Below are positions 1 through 7,745 of a stretch of 64,000 nucleotides of DNA, piece by piece. The stretch spans positions 1,488,001 to 1,552,000 of the forward strand of contig NZ_JAVRHR010000001.1 in assembly GCF_031846445.1 (NCBI RefSeq), read 5' to 3'. Position 1 is the first letter of the stretch, and the number at the start of each line of letters is the position of its first letter. This stretch comes from Croceitalea rosinachiae. Its GTDB lineage: Bacteria > Bacteroidota > Bacteroidia > Flavobacteriales > Flavobacteriaceae. Under the pieces are notes generated by a model that ran no database searches, was not told the origin of the DNA, and saw only the letters and a program-made list of their open reading frames with translations. The translations under genes and the position numbers were made by a program.

Positions 1-297
1 AAAATCGTTACTTAAATCAATAATTTTAGTCTGGCTAGAGAAGGTATTTTCTTTTAAAAATTTGGAAGAATTTCCATGTCCGAGGCAAAGAAAAGCTAGG
101 TCAACATTTAGATTTACTTTTCCAGTGAATTCTATTTCTGTTTGCCCTAATAAATCTGCATGTACTGATGTTAATGCTTTACCAGCTCTTGTAGTACTGA
201 AAACAAAATCAATTTCAACGTTAGGGTGATTCAATAACAATCGGATCAATTCACCACCGGTATATCCAGAACCACCTATTATTCCTACCTTAATCAT
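1..297 (-). CDS. argC: N-acetyl-gamma-glutamyl-phosphate reductase, N-terminal 99 codons (runs off the left edge)
   Basis: This enzyme reduces N-acyl-glutamyl phosphate to the semialdehyde, the third step of arginine synthesis. The visible part is the N-terminal NAD(P)-binding Rossmann region: it opens MIKVGIIGGSGYTGGELIRL, with the family signature GGSGYTGGEL, followed by FLCLGHG and a terminal IDLSNDF, both usual in ArgC. The ATG at 295-297 overlaps the argG stop by 8 bp, so the two genes are translationally coupled. The catalytic cysteine region lies outside the window. The identification is firm for the part seen. Confidence 0.93.
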   Translation of the reverse strand, partial: MIKVGIIGGSGYTGGELIRLLLNHPNVEIDFVFSTTRAGKALTSVHADLLGQTEIEFTGKVNLNVDLAFLCLGHGNSSKFLKENTFSSQTKIIDLSNDF

Positions 298-1480
298 GAT
301 ATTGATTTACATGGTTTGCAATTTTACCTGGATTGGACAACATTTTTATAAAGCCCTTGGCTTCATCTGCTGTCCAGCCTTTGTTCATTTCGCCATAACT
401 ACCAAAAGAAGCATTCATTAAATCGTGTTTGGAATCGACTCCAAGTAATCGAAACTGGAAAGGATAAAGACCTACAAAGACATCACCTGAGACATTCTTT
501 TGAGTATCTGTCAAAAAAGCTTCGATGTTTCTCATTACTTCATCTAAATAATTTCCTTCATGCAATAACATTCCATAAAAATTACCCAACTGTTCTTTTT
601 GATATTGTTGCCATTTACTCAATGTGTGTTTTTCTAATAGGTGGTGTGCTTTTATGATAATTAGTGGAGCGGCAGCTTCAAAACCTACTCTACCTTTAAT
701 TCCAATAATAGTATCGCCTACATGGATATCCCTACCAATAGCATATTTAGATGCCATGGCTTCGAGTTTTTCAATATTAGAAATTGGAGTGTTCTTTTGG
801 CCATTAATTGCTATTAATTCTCCCTTTTCAAAGGTCAGTTTTATCTGAGTAGGTTCTTTTTCTTTTAATTGACTTGGGTAAGCAGTATCTGGTAAAGGTA
901 AATTAGAGGTAAGTGTTTCATCACCACCAACCGAAGTGCCCCAAAGGCCTTTATTAATAGAGTATTTTGCTTTCTCCCAAGAATATTCTACTCCGTTCTT
1001 TTTTAAATATGCGATTTCTTCTTCTCTAGCCAATTTGTTATCTCTAATTGGGGTAATAATTTCAATTTCTGGCGCTAAGGTTTGAAAAATCATGTCAAAA
1101 CGTACTTGGTCATTGCCAGCTCCCGTACTACCATGGGCAATATATTTCGCACCTACTTTTTTAGCGTGGTTTACAATTTCTACGGCTTGGACTATACGTT
1201 CGGCACTTACCGAAAGTGGATACGTATTGTTTCGTAAAACGTTTCCAAAAATCAAGTATCTGACTACTTGATTATAAAAATTTTGAACGGAATCTATTGA
1301 CGTATAAGTGTTCGCTCCAAGCGCTATTGCCTTTTCTTCGATGATTTTAATCTCCTCTGAGGAAAATCCTCCTGTATTCACAATAACCGCATGTACTTCA
1401 TAACCCTCTTCTTTAGAAAGGAATTTGGCACAGTACGAAGTATCTAATCCGCCACTATATGCTAATACTAGTTTTTTCAT
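290..1480 (-). CDS. argG: argininosuccinate synthase
   Basis: ArgG joins citrulline and aspartate using ATP to give argininosuccinate in the cytoplasm. The 396-aa protein has the usual family length. It opens with the ATP-pyrophosphatase loop AYSGGLDTS (residues 7-15), and carries the family segments YIAHGSTGAGNDQVRF near residue 115 and GLWGTSVGGDET near 180. Its ATG shares an ATGA overlap with the stop of the upstream GNAT gene, and its stop overlaps the argC start. The three genes therefore form one tightly coupled unit that continues to the left. This is the Bacteroidota arrangement of the arginine cluster. Confidence 0.96.
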   Translation of the reverse strand: MKKLVLAYSGGLDTSYCAKFLSKEEGYEVHAVIVNTGGFSSEEIKIIEEKAIALGANTYTSIDSVQNFYNQVVRYLIFGNVLRNNTYPLSVSAERIVQAVEIVNHAKKVGAKYIAHGSTGAGNDQVRFDMIFQTLAPEIEIITPIRDNKLAREEEIAYLKKNGVEYSWEKAKYSINKGLWGTSVGGDETLTSNLPLPDTAYPSQLKEKEPTQIKLTFEKGELIAINGQKNTPISNIEKLEAMASKYAIGRDIHVGDTIIGIKGRVGFEAAAPLIIIKAHHLLEKHTLSKWQQYQKEQLGNFYGMLLHEGNYLDEVMRNIEAFLTDTQKNVSGDVFVGLYPFQFRLLGVDSKHDLMNASFGSYGEMNKGWTADEAKGFIKMLSNPGKIANHVNQYHD

Positions 1481-2091
1481 TTTGATTTTTTCTTTAAAAA
1501 CAGGTTTTCTTTAATGCCTTTTAATCTTTTAAAAGCTTTACTATTTAGTTTTTGTTTTTCTTTTGCTTTGGTGACGGGGTCATATAACATTCCGGTGCAC
1601 AGGCACATTTTGCGCTCCGTTCTGGTTAGAATATCAAAGTTTTTACAGGTTTGACAGCCTTTCCAAAAATCTGGATCATCTGTCAGTTCTGAAAAGGTGA
1701 CAGGTTTGTAACCCAGCTCATAGTTCATTTTCATCACTGGAAGCCCTGTTGTTATCCCAAAAATTTTGGCATCGGGAAATTTCTCTCGTGATAGTGCAAA
1801 AATTCGCTTCTTTATTTTTTTGGCGAGTCCTTGGTTACGAAAATCAGGATGAACAATCAAACCAGAGTTGGCAACAAAGCCTTTATTGCCCCAGACTTCT
1901 ATATAACAAAAACCCGCAAACTTTTCGTTATCCAACGCGATGACAGCATTGCCATTTTCTAACCTCTTGATAATGTACTCGGGGCTGCGTTGTGCAATAC
2001 CAGTACCACGAACTTTAGCAGAATCTGTTATGGTATCACTAATGATTTGGGCGTATTTAAAATGTGATTCGTTAGCAACAATGATTTCCAT
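1477..2091 (-). CDS. GNAT-family N-acyltransferase, first gene of the arginine operon
   Basis: The 204-aa protein has a GNAT fold. Acyl-CoA-binding motif A is VHPDFRNQGLAKKI at about residues 80-93. After the GNAT core comes a tail with paired cysteines, CQTC (146-149) and CLC (163-165), that could bind a metal. It ends in a Lys-rich segment. The gene overlaps argG by ATGA and leads the operon, so it probably acts in arginine synthesis. A glutamate N-acetyl- or N-succinyltransferase (the ArgA role) is the obvious candidate, but that comes from context only. Substrate specificity cannot be read from the sequence. Confidence 0.8.
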   Translation of the reverse strand: MEIIVANESHFKYAQIISDTITDSAKVRGTGIAQRSPEYIIKRLENGNAVIALDNEKFAGFCYIEVWGNKGFVANSGLIVHPDFRNQGLAKKIKKRIFALSREKFPDAKIFGITTGLPVMKMNYELGYKPVTFSELTDDPDFWKGCQTCKNFDILTRTERKMCLCTGMLYDPVTKAKEKQKLNSKAFKRLKGIKENLFLKKKSK

Positions 2092-2140
2092 TGCTAAATT
2101 TTTTAGAGTAAATAATTAAAAAAACGTTTGTGGAACTTGC

Positions 2141-2228
2141 GGAAATGGACTCACCTATTTCCATAGATATCATGCACCCTTACGGGCGACGGCGAGGAGC
2201 GAACGTACGTACTGGAGCTATATAGCTC
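2141..2228 (-). promoter_or_regulatory. structured leader of the GNAT-argG-argC operon
   Basis: Between the GNAT start and the preceding gene lie a hairpin at 2141-2162 (arms GGAAAT/ATTTCC extended by GG/CC), a palindromic ACGTACGT at 2203-2210, and a perfect 14-bp palindrome GAGCTATATAGCTC at 2215-2228. The segment 2171-2213 is clearly richer in G+C than its surroundings. These are direct observations. A role as operator or attenuator of the arginine genes is inferred. Confidence 0.4.
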
Positions 2229-2250
2229 TCAACTGTATATATGTGATTTT

Positions 2251-2295
2251 GTTCGTTCATTATGGGGTAAATGTATAAATGTATTCTGAACGAAC
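2251..2295. repeat. 9-bp inverted repeat with 27-bp spacer
   Basis: GTTCGTTCA (2251-2259) and TGAACGAAC (2287-2295) are perfect inverted copies. The right arm abuts the stop codon of the glycosyltransferase gene at 2296. On the minus strand it would form a stem-loop right after that stop, but no T-run follows, so it is not a canonical terminator. It could be an mRNA 3' stabilising hairpin or a protein site. Confidence 0.5.
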
Positions 2296-3672
2296 CTAGT
2301 TTAAGTTAAATTTTTTACGAAACCTTGATATTATGTTATGATTTTTAAAGACTTCATGCCCTAGATAACCTAACACCAAACAATATTCAATTGTTATCAA
2401 CCATAGATTTTCTTTAAAATCAGAATTGGAATAGGCATAATAGCTCAAAATCACGGATGCTGACCAAACTATAGGGAAGCGATAATTAGTAAAAACGCCT
2501 AAAATCAAAAGAAAGATAATGTACCAAGGATGTACTGTACTAGATAAGAAATAGTAACTAGAAAGTAATATAAGTATCGAGCTCAACAATGTTTCTAGAT
2601 TTTGATTTTTTCTTAAAAAAGTAAGGAGCAATGCAATTGCAATGACCACTTTAGGAATAAGACTGCCGTAAGATTTTACTAGCTCCCACGGCTTAATTTC
2701 AAAGCATAATACGCCAATCTTTTTGACTAGATTGTAAACAGAAGCATTGAATTCAAAGTTTGAAAACCAAAGCCCTACAGTTTGTGAATAGTTATCAATG
2801 AATTCTGAGGAGTAAAATGGTAAGAGACAAGCGATACAAGTAATTCCGATCAAACTATAGAAAACAATACTTTTTTTAAACCCAAAGTGTTTTAGAAATA
2901 ATGGTAAAAATAAGATAGGCACTAGTTTTAGAAGTATAGAAAGTGCGTAAATAGGGGCTGCCAACTTGTACTTGTTCATTGAAATCAAATACAAAGACCA
3001 AACAAAGAAAAAGAGCATCACGCCTTCAAAATGTAGATTTCCAGTGAGTTCTGTTATGACCAGGGGATTTAAAAAATACCAGAAAGCAAGGTGATTTGAA
3101 TTCCCAATGTTTTGTATCAGCTTTTTTCCAAAGTATAGTATCCCTAAATCAGCACTAATAATAAAGAGTCTCATTATAATTAGTGATCCTAAAATACTGC
3201 CACCGCCTAAAAAGCTGGAAATCGCAAAAATAATTTGATTTAAAGGAGGGTAATTACTAAAATGTCGAGCACTTAGATCACCCATGCCTAGATGTAATTG
3301 TTTTGCATTGGCAATTGCTAAATCAGGCTGCTCAATTAAAGTGTTAGGCAAGAATAAGTAAGGATTGATTCCATTTTTTATAAGCTCACCATCCCATATA
3401 AAGCGATAAAAATCTTGAGAAAGATTCGGTTCGGCGAAAAGAAATAAAAATCTAAACAAGACGCCGCTTATAACTAGAAATTTAAAATTCCATTTTTCGA
3501 ATTGAACTAATTTAAAATAGAAATAATAAAGTCCACTATAAAGCATTAACAATTTTGCAAAATCAGCTCTTTCTAGATCATAAGCAAAACTGAAATAAAA
3601 GAGTAACGATCCAAGAACAAAAAAAATAGGATATTTATGGAGTTTCCAATATTGGACTAATGAATTTGACAT
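2296..3672 (-). CDS. GT-C-fold membrane glycosyltransferase, GT87/mannosyltransferase-like
   Basis: A 458-aa integral membrane protein with roughly 10-12 hydrophobic segments. An acidic loop, DFYRFIWDGELIKNGINPY, follows the first segments. This pattern is typical of GT-C enzymes that take a polyprenyl-phosphate-linked sugar such as mannose on the periplasmic face. The start is the Met at 3670-3672. The reading frame is open 34 codons further upstream, but that stretch crosses the terminator hairpin at 3742-3776 and has no membrane-protein character. It lies close to two cytoplasmic GT2 genes (5099-7277), so it may join a shared polysaccharide pathway. The exact sugar is unknown. Confidence 0.75.
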   Translation of the reverse strand: MSNSLVQYWKLHKYPIFFVLGSLLFYFSFAYDLERADFAKLLMLYSGLYYFYFKLVQFEKWNFKFLVISGVLFRFLFLFAEPNLSQDFYRFIWDGELIKNGINPYLFLPNTLIEQPDLAIANAKQLHLGMGDLSARHFSNYPPLNQIIFAISSFLGGGSILGSLIIMRLFIISADLGILYFGKKLIQNIGNSNHLAFWYFLNPLVITELTGNLHFEGVMLFFFVWSLYLISMNKYKLAAPIYALSILLKLVPILFLPLFLKHFGFKKSIVFYSLIGITCIACLLPFYSSEFIDNYSQTVGLWFSNFEFNASVYNLVKKIGVLCFEIKPWELVKSYGSLIPKVVIAIALLLTFLRKNQNLETLLSSILILLSSYYFLSSTVHPWYIIFLLILGVFTNYRFPIVWSASVILSYYAYSNSDFKENLWLITIEYCLVLGYLGHEVFKNHNIISRFRKKFNLN

Positions 3673-3741
3673 CGATACTTTATAATATTCCGAAAAAATA
3701 GGGAAAATATTAGTTATAGTTATTGAATGGCATAAAGAAAA

Positions 3742-3776
3742 AAGTGCGCTTTGAAAATCATTTTCAAGGCGCACTT
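3742..3776 (-). terminator. Rho-independent terminator of the WYL/GyrI unit
   Basis: Two 17-nt arms (3742-3758 and 3760-3776) are complementary with one G-U pair. On the minus strand the stem is followed by a T-rich run (TTTTTTCTTTA). It ends the leftward transcript of the gene at 3799-4257. Confidence 0.88.
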
Positions 3777-3798
3777 ATAGAGAATATTAATTGAGTTG

Positions 3799-4257
3799 TT
3801 ATTTTACAGAAATTAGAATTTCAGCTATGCCATTAGTGGGGTCAATGGCTCTGTCATCATAAATTTCTAAATCGGTTTTGTAAGAACGCGGTAAATCCAT
3901 ATTCCAAATTTCCATCCACTTATTGATAACCGCATCTTTGGTAAGGTTTCCTTCCGCGAAGAATTGGGCATAGTTTGCTTCAGGTACTATTTTTACGGTT
4001 AAATCTTCTGGAATATTATCTAAACTGCCTACTTTATATCCAATAGTTATAGTATACGGTAATGTATGATCACCTTCATAATCTGAATATAGGGCGTAAA
4101 CGGTTTCATCGACCTTATTGGGAATTTTGCTGCCAATGTTGTCGGTCATGAATTTTTGCCATAGTGCAGGGATGTCTTTTTCTGCTTTAGCATTTTGATT
4201 TGAAGTTCTGGTCGAAATGCCCACAATGTTCATTGCTTGTTTTTTCATGTTTGTCAT
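3799..4257 (-). CDS. GyrI-like/AraC-type effector-binding domain protein
   Basis: The 152-aa protein consists of one stand-alone GyrI-like small-molecule-binding domain. Support comes from the pattern VYALYSDYEGDHTLPYTITI, the segment with PEANYAQFFAEG, and a closing acidic-then-hydrophobic strand (DDRAIDPTNGIAEILISV). Domains of this type bind hydrophobic or cationic ligands or hydrolyse reactive compounds; no ligand is evident here. ATG 4255-4257 is chosen because upstream codons are AT-rich filler; a second ATG three codons in is possible. It is probably cotranscribed with the WYL regulator upstream (66 bp) and ended by a strong terminator, which suggests a small sense-and-respond pair. 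Confidence 0.75.
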   Translation of the reverse strand: MTNMKKQAMNIVGISTRTSNQNAKAEKDIPALWQKFMTDNIGSKIPNKVDETVYALYSDYEGDHTLPYTITIGYKVGSLDNIPEDLTVKIVPEANYAQFFAEGNLTKDAVINKWMEIWNMDLPRSYKTDLEIYDDRAIDPTNGIAEILISVK

Positions 4258-4323
4258 GTCAATAATTTTAAATTTAAGCAAAATTAAATCAGAGATATGA
4301 CAAGGGTGTGTCAGGGGTTAAAA

Positions 4324-5016
4324 TTAAGTGCTATAGGTTTTTTTGTAGTATTCTTCTAAAGTCATATTATGAGATTCAAAGTACTCATTATTGGACGAGA
4401 TTTTTTGAATAAGGTCAATTCTAAAAACCCGAAATTCTTTTCTTAATCTACAGAAGGCTATTAATAACCAGTTGCCTTGGGTACTATACAATGCAAAAGG
4501 CTCAATATCTCTTCTTGTATGTTTTTTTGCCAAGGATATATATTCAATATGCAATACTTGAAAATTGGTAATTGCCAATTGAATTTGCATTAAGTAGTCA
4601 CTTGTTCTTTGATTATCATAATTGTAGGTAAAATAAACTCTATTGGTCAATAAATCGGTCTTCTCTTTCTGAGGTCCCCTAAGAATCGCCTTAATTTTTT
4701 GTATTGCTTCACTATAATTTTTAACAAGGGAACTATCCTTGTTTTTCAGGATTAATTGTTCCGCGGTAATTAATGCATTTGCCTCACTTTCCGTAAACAT
4801 GACCGGGGGCAATTTGTAGCCATCCATAAGGCTATAACCGCGACCTTCTTCTGTTACAATTGGAATACCAGATTTCTCAAGGGTTCGAATATCACGGTAA
4901 ATGGTCCTGATACTCACACCATGTTTTTTAGCCAAGGTAGTGGCCGTCACAATTTTTGATGACTGAAGTTGGGTCAAGATTGCTGTTAATCTTGAAAGTC
5001 TAGGCTTTTCTTCCAT
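4324..5016 (-). CDS. YafY-type transcriptional regulator (HTH_11 plus WYL domain)
   Basis: The 230-aa protein has an N-terminal winged helix (about residues 8-60; TTLAKKHGVSIRTIYRDIRT is the recognition region, followed by a GRGYSL wing) and a C-terminal WYL domain (about 135-215, with YSTQGNWLLIAFCRLRKEFR). WYL domains sense ligands or nucleic acid and control the attached HTH. It heads the two-gene unit with the GyrI-like gene. A 41-bp imperfect palindrome lies just upstream of its start (5028-5068) and could be its own operator. Confidence 0.88.
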   Translation of the reverse strand: MEEKPRLSRLTAILTQLQSSKIVTATTLAKKHGVSIRTIYRDIRTLEKSGIPIVTEEGRGYSLMDGYKLPPVMFTESEANALITAEQLILKNKDSSLVKNYSEAIQKIKAILRGPQKEKTDLLTNRVYFTYNYDNQRTSDYLMQIQLAITNFQVLHIEYISLAKKHTRRDIEPFALYSTQGNWLLIAFCRLRKEFRVFRIDLIQKISSNNEYFESHNMTLEEYYKKTYST

Positions 5017-5027
5017 AAGGTTTTTTA

Positions 5028-5068
5028 CGATTGTTGAATCTCACAAAAATTTTTGAGAGTAACAATCG
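5028..5068. promoter_or_regulatory. large imperfect palindrome in front of the WYL regulator
   Basis: Outer arms CGATTGTT (5028-5035) and AACAATCG (5061-5068) are perfect inverted copies. The interior also pairs (TCTCA...TGAGA around AAAAATTTTT). It sits 12-52 bp upstream of the regulator's ATG. No T-run follows the palindrome on either strand, which argues against a terminator. An autoregulatory operator is inferred. Confidence 0.5.
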
Positions 5069-5098
5069 GAAGAAAGGTAAATATTCTGATTTTGTTGT

Positions 5099-6583
5099 TT
5101 ACGCCCTTGCAGTAAGTGACTTAAAGAATACAAAACCAAAACCTAAAAATAACATTAAATGGAATGGAAATAACCCATAATCGTTTAAAGGAATTGCGCT
5201 ATACATTCCAAATAAGAAATACAACATCAGGGCAAACTCAATAACCATATTAGGAGATAGTTTGGTAGCCAAGTATTTGTTTCCTTTCCAATTATCCGTC
5301 AAGCTATTGATATTAAATTTTGGGGTTCGTACGAACTCACTACGTTTCCCTAAATGACCCTCCATAACAGCAATAGAATTGTGCAGAGATAAACCTAGAG
5401 CGACAGAGAAGAAGGTGAAAAATAATTTGATATAATCAATAAATTTATCAAATCCACTGCCTTGAATACTTTTATATGTAAACCAATAGCAGAAAAACAA
5501 AATAATCGTACTTACAATAAAAAAACTGGTTACCTCAAATACCCAACCTAGATGACCATAAGTATTTTTAATATATAGCATCGGGATGCTCAACAAGGCA
5601 ACTACAAAAACACACAAGAACATAGAACTGTTCAAAAGATGCATTACCCCATGAAATTTGGTCTTAAAATCAATATTCTTTGCCTTAATGACACTCGCAA
5701 CAGTTTTTCTAAAGTTTTCAGCCCCACCTTTGTTCCATCTAAACTGTTGAGAACGCGCAGCACTCATTACAACTGGCAATTCAGCAGGTGTTTCAACATC
5801 TTCTAAATACTTAAACTTCCAGTTTTTTAGTTGCGCTCGGTAACTTAAATCAAGATCTTCTGTTAAAGTATCTCCTTCCCAGTTGCCTGCATCAAGAATA
5901 CATTCTTTTCTCCAGATGCCTGCAGTACCGTTAAAGTTTATAAAATGTCCTTTTGAATTTCGTCCTACCTGTTCTAAAGTAAAATGTGCATCAAGTGCAA
6001 AAGCCTGTATTCTGGTAAGCGAGTTGAAATCTCTGTTAATATGTCCCCAACGTGTCTGTACCACTCCGATTTCTGAGTCTTTAAAATATGGAACAGTTTT
6101 CTTTAACCAATCACTTTCAGGTAAAAAATCAGCATCAAAAATGGCTACGAACTCGCCTTTAGCAATTTCTAGGCCTTCTTTTAAAGCACCTGCCTTAAAA
6201 CCTTGACGATTTGTTCTAGTGATATGCTGTATGTCCAATCCAGTGTCTTGAAGTTCCACAATACGAGATTTGGTATCTATAACTGAATCATCAGTCGAAT
6301 CGTCCAACACTTGAATTTCTAGTTTACTTTTCGGGTATTCTATTTTTGCAATGTTTTCAAGTAAACGCTCCATAACATACTCCTCATTGTAAATCGGAAG
6401 CTGTATGGTTATGTGCGGAATTTCTCTTGGATCTAAAAGATTAAACTTTGGGGCTTCTTCATTTTGCCTTTTATTGCTCAAATAGTTGACCAGCAGATTC
6501 AATTGTGCTAAACTGTAGCAGAAGATTAAAATCAATGCGAAACTGTAAATGGCGATGATAATGTAAGCAATTGTTAGTCCCAT
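5099..6583 (-). CDS. processive GT2 glycosyltransferase, cellulose/(gluco)mannan synthase-like
   Basis: The 494-aa membrane enzyme carries every hallmark of processive family-2 transferases in order: an N-terminal membrane helix (about 3-28), VLDDSTDDS (D94/D95), the DAD metal-binding motif (150-152), TED (241-243) and QQFRW (279-283), then about four C-terminal membrane helices. The size and layout fit CslA-type beta-1,4-mannan synthases better than BcsA, which is longer and has a PilZ domain. It starts 1 bp after the stop of the preceding GT2 gene and is last in the operon. The product polymer is inferred; a GH113-type mannanase in the divergent operon supports mannan. Confidence 0.85.
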   Translation of the reverse strand: MGLTIAYIIIAIYSFALILIFCYSLAQLNLLVNYLSNKRQNEEAPKFNLLDPREIPHITIQLPIYNEEYVMERLLENIAKIEYPKSKLEIQVLDDSTDDSVIDTKSRIVELQDTGLDIQHITRTNRQGFKAGALKEGLEIAKGEFVAIFDADFLPESDWLKKTVPYFKDSEIGVVQTRWGHINRDFNSLTRIQAFALDAHFTLEQVGRNSKGHFINFNGTAGIWRKECILDAGNWEGDTLTEDLDLSYRAQLKNWKFKYLEDVETPAELPVVMSAARSQQFRWNKGGAENFRKTVASVIKAKNIDFKTKFHGVMHLLNSSMFLCVFVVALLSIPMLYIKNTYGHLGWVFEVTSFFIVSTIILFFCYWFTYKSIQGSGFDKFIDYIKLFFTFFSVALGLSLHNSIAVMEGHLGKRSEFVRTPKFNINSLTDNWKGNKYLATKLSPNMVIEFALMLYFLFGMYSAIPLNDYGLFPFHLMLFLGFGFVFFKSLTARA

Positions 6584-6584
6584 A

Positions 6585-7277
6585 TTATTTAATGCTGTAT
6601 TTGAATATCCAACCTAAAATTTTTATGCCTGCAAATATAGCACCTTTTACGGTACCTGATACTTTTGAGACGCCAATTCTTTTCTTGTAACGCACTGGTA
6701 CTTCGGTATATGCCATTTTTTTTCGCAGAACTTTCAATTGCATCTCAACCGTCCATCCATAAGTCTTGTCTTGCATTTGCAATTCTTTGAGCTTTTGGTA
6801 TTTAATTGCCCTAAAAGGTCCTAAATCCGTAAATTTTGCCCCAAAAAATAAGCGCATTAAAAAAGTGGCCAATTCGTTACCAAAAATTTGGGGGAAGGTC
6901 ATTGAACCAGTTTCTCGTAACTCTTTTTTTCGTGCACCTATGACCAAATCCATGTTCTTGTTTAAAATTGGATCTACAACTTTATCCAATTCTTCAGGAT
7001 AATCAGAGTAGTCTCCATCAATAAATACGATGATATCGGGCTGCTTGGATTGTTCTTCGATGTAATGCATTCCACGAAGGCATGCATGTCCATAACCTTT
7101 CTTAGTTTCAGTCAGTACTGTAGCGCCAGCATTTTTGGCATTTAGTGCTGTATCATCGGTCGAATTATTATTGACCACAATAATCTCAGACACGGATTTG
7201 GGAATGTCATTAATTACATGAGCAATGGAATCAGCTTCATTGAAAGCAGGGATGATAACTTTTATTTCGGCACTCAT
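6585..7277 (-). CDS. GT2 glycosyltransferase, dolichyl/polyprenyl-phosphate mannose synthase-like
   Basis: The 230-aa protein has a GT-A fold: IIPAFNEADSI at the N-terminus, VNNNSTDDT (36-43), and FIDGDYSDYPEEL with the DGD metal site (88-90). A short hydrophobic C-terminal stretch could anchor it to the membrane. Enzymes of this DPM1/DPG-synthase-like type transfer a sugar from a nucleotide donor to polyprenyl phosphate, the donor used by GT-C enzymes such as the one at 2296-3672. It overlaps the upstream MORN-repeat gene by ATGA and is 1 bp from the synthase gene. Donor sugar is not determined. Confidence 0.82.
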   Translation of the reverse strand: MSAEIKVIIPAFNEADSIAHVINDIPKSVSEIIVVNNNSTDDTALNAKNAGATVLTETKKGYGHACLRGMHYIEEQSKQPDIIVFIDGDYSDYPEELDKVVDPILNKNMDLVIGARKKELRETGSMTFPQIFGNELATFLMRLFFGAKFTDLGPFRAIKYQKLKELQMQDKTYGWTVEMQLKVLRKKMAYTEVPVRYKKRIGVSKVSGTVKGAIFAGIKILGWIFKYSIK

Positions 7278-7744
7278 TTAAGGTCTGAAAGTTTGTTTTC
7301 TTTTTTAAAGCTGCCAAAACTAAACCATTCTTTTATCTTCTTTCCATCTTTATATTTTTCTGCGGATTTTAACTCTTGATCCATATACTTCAAGCAATAA
7401 CCATTTTTGATGCCGTCTTTTAATTGACACTTGTGGTTTATTTTTTCGTTTTCGTCATAAAACAGCCACCACTTTACTTTTTTTCCATCATTAAAATGTC
7501 CTTCCATTTCAAGCTTTCCATTATCAGAATAAAAGTACCAGTACCCCAATTCTTTATTCATTTTGTAGTGGCCTTGCTTTTTCAGCTTTCCATTAGAATG
7601 ATAGAACTTCCAAAAATCTTCTTTAGAATTTTCAATCTTCCACCCTTGGGCTTTTAATTTACCATTGTTATGATATTCACGATGATACATCTTATTTGAT
7701 GAGATAAAAGCAATTAAAAAAATCAAACTAACTCGAAGCAGCAT
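7274..7744 (-). CDS. secreted YwqK/MORN-type repeat protein
   Basis: The 156-aa protein has an N-terminal signal-like hydrophobic segment (about residues 2-16) followed by four to five repeats of about 22 residues. Their pattern is aromatic-rich with NGKL and G (for example FYHSNGKLKKQGHYK, FYSDNGKLEMEGHF). This is the YwqK family fold, often labelled an antitoxin without evidence; no toxin gene is adjacent. It lies between the polyferredoxin (1 bp) and the GT2 gene (ATGA overlap). A structural or scaffold role at the envelope is possible. No enzymatic motif is visible. Confidence 0.75.
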   Translation of the reverse strand: MLLRVSLIFLIAFISSNKMYHREYHNNGKLKAQGWKIENSKEDFWKFYHSNGKLKKQGHYKMNKELGYWYFYSDNGKLEMEGHFNDGKKVKWWLFYDENEKINHKCQLKDGIKNGYCLKYMDQELKSAEKYKDGKKIKEWFSFGSFKKENKLSDLK

Positions 7745-7745
7745 T

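Noticed and set aside
3673..3774. 34-codon N-terminal extension of the GT87-like gene
   Set aside because: It crosses the terminator stem of the neighbouring unit and encodes no membrane-like sequence; Met at 3672 fits better.
7274..7744. Toxin-antitoxin system suggested by the YwqK label
   Set aside because: No toxin gene adjacent; the operon context is sugar transfer and electron transfer. The family name is not evidence of antitoxin activity.
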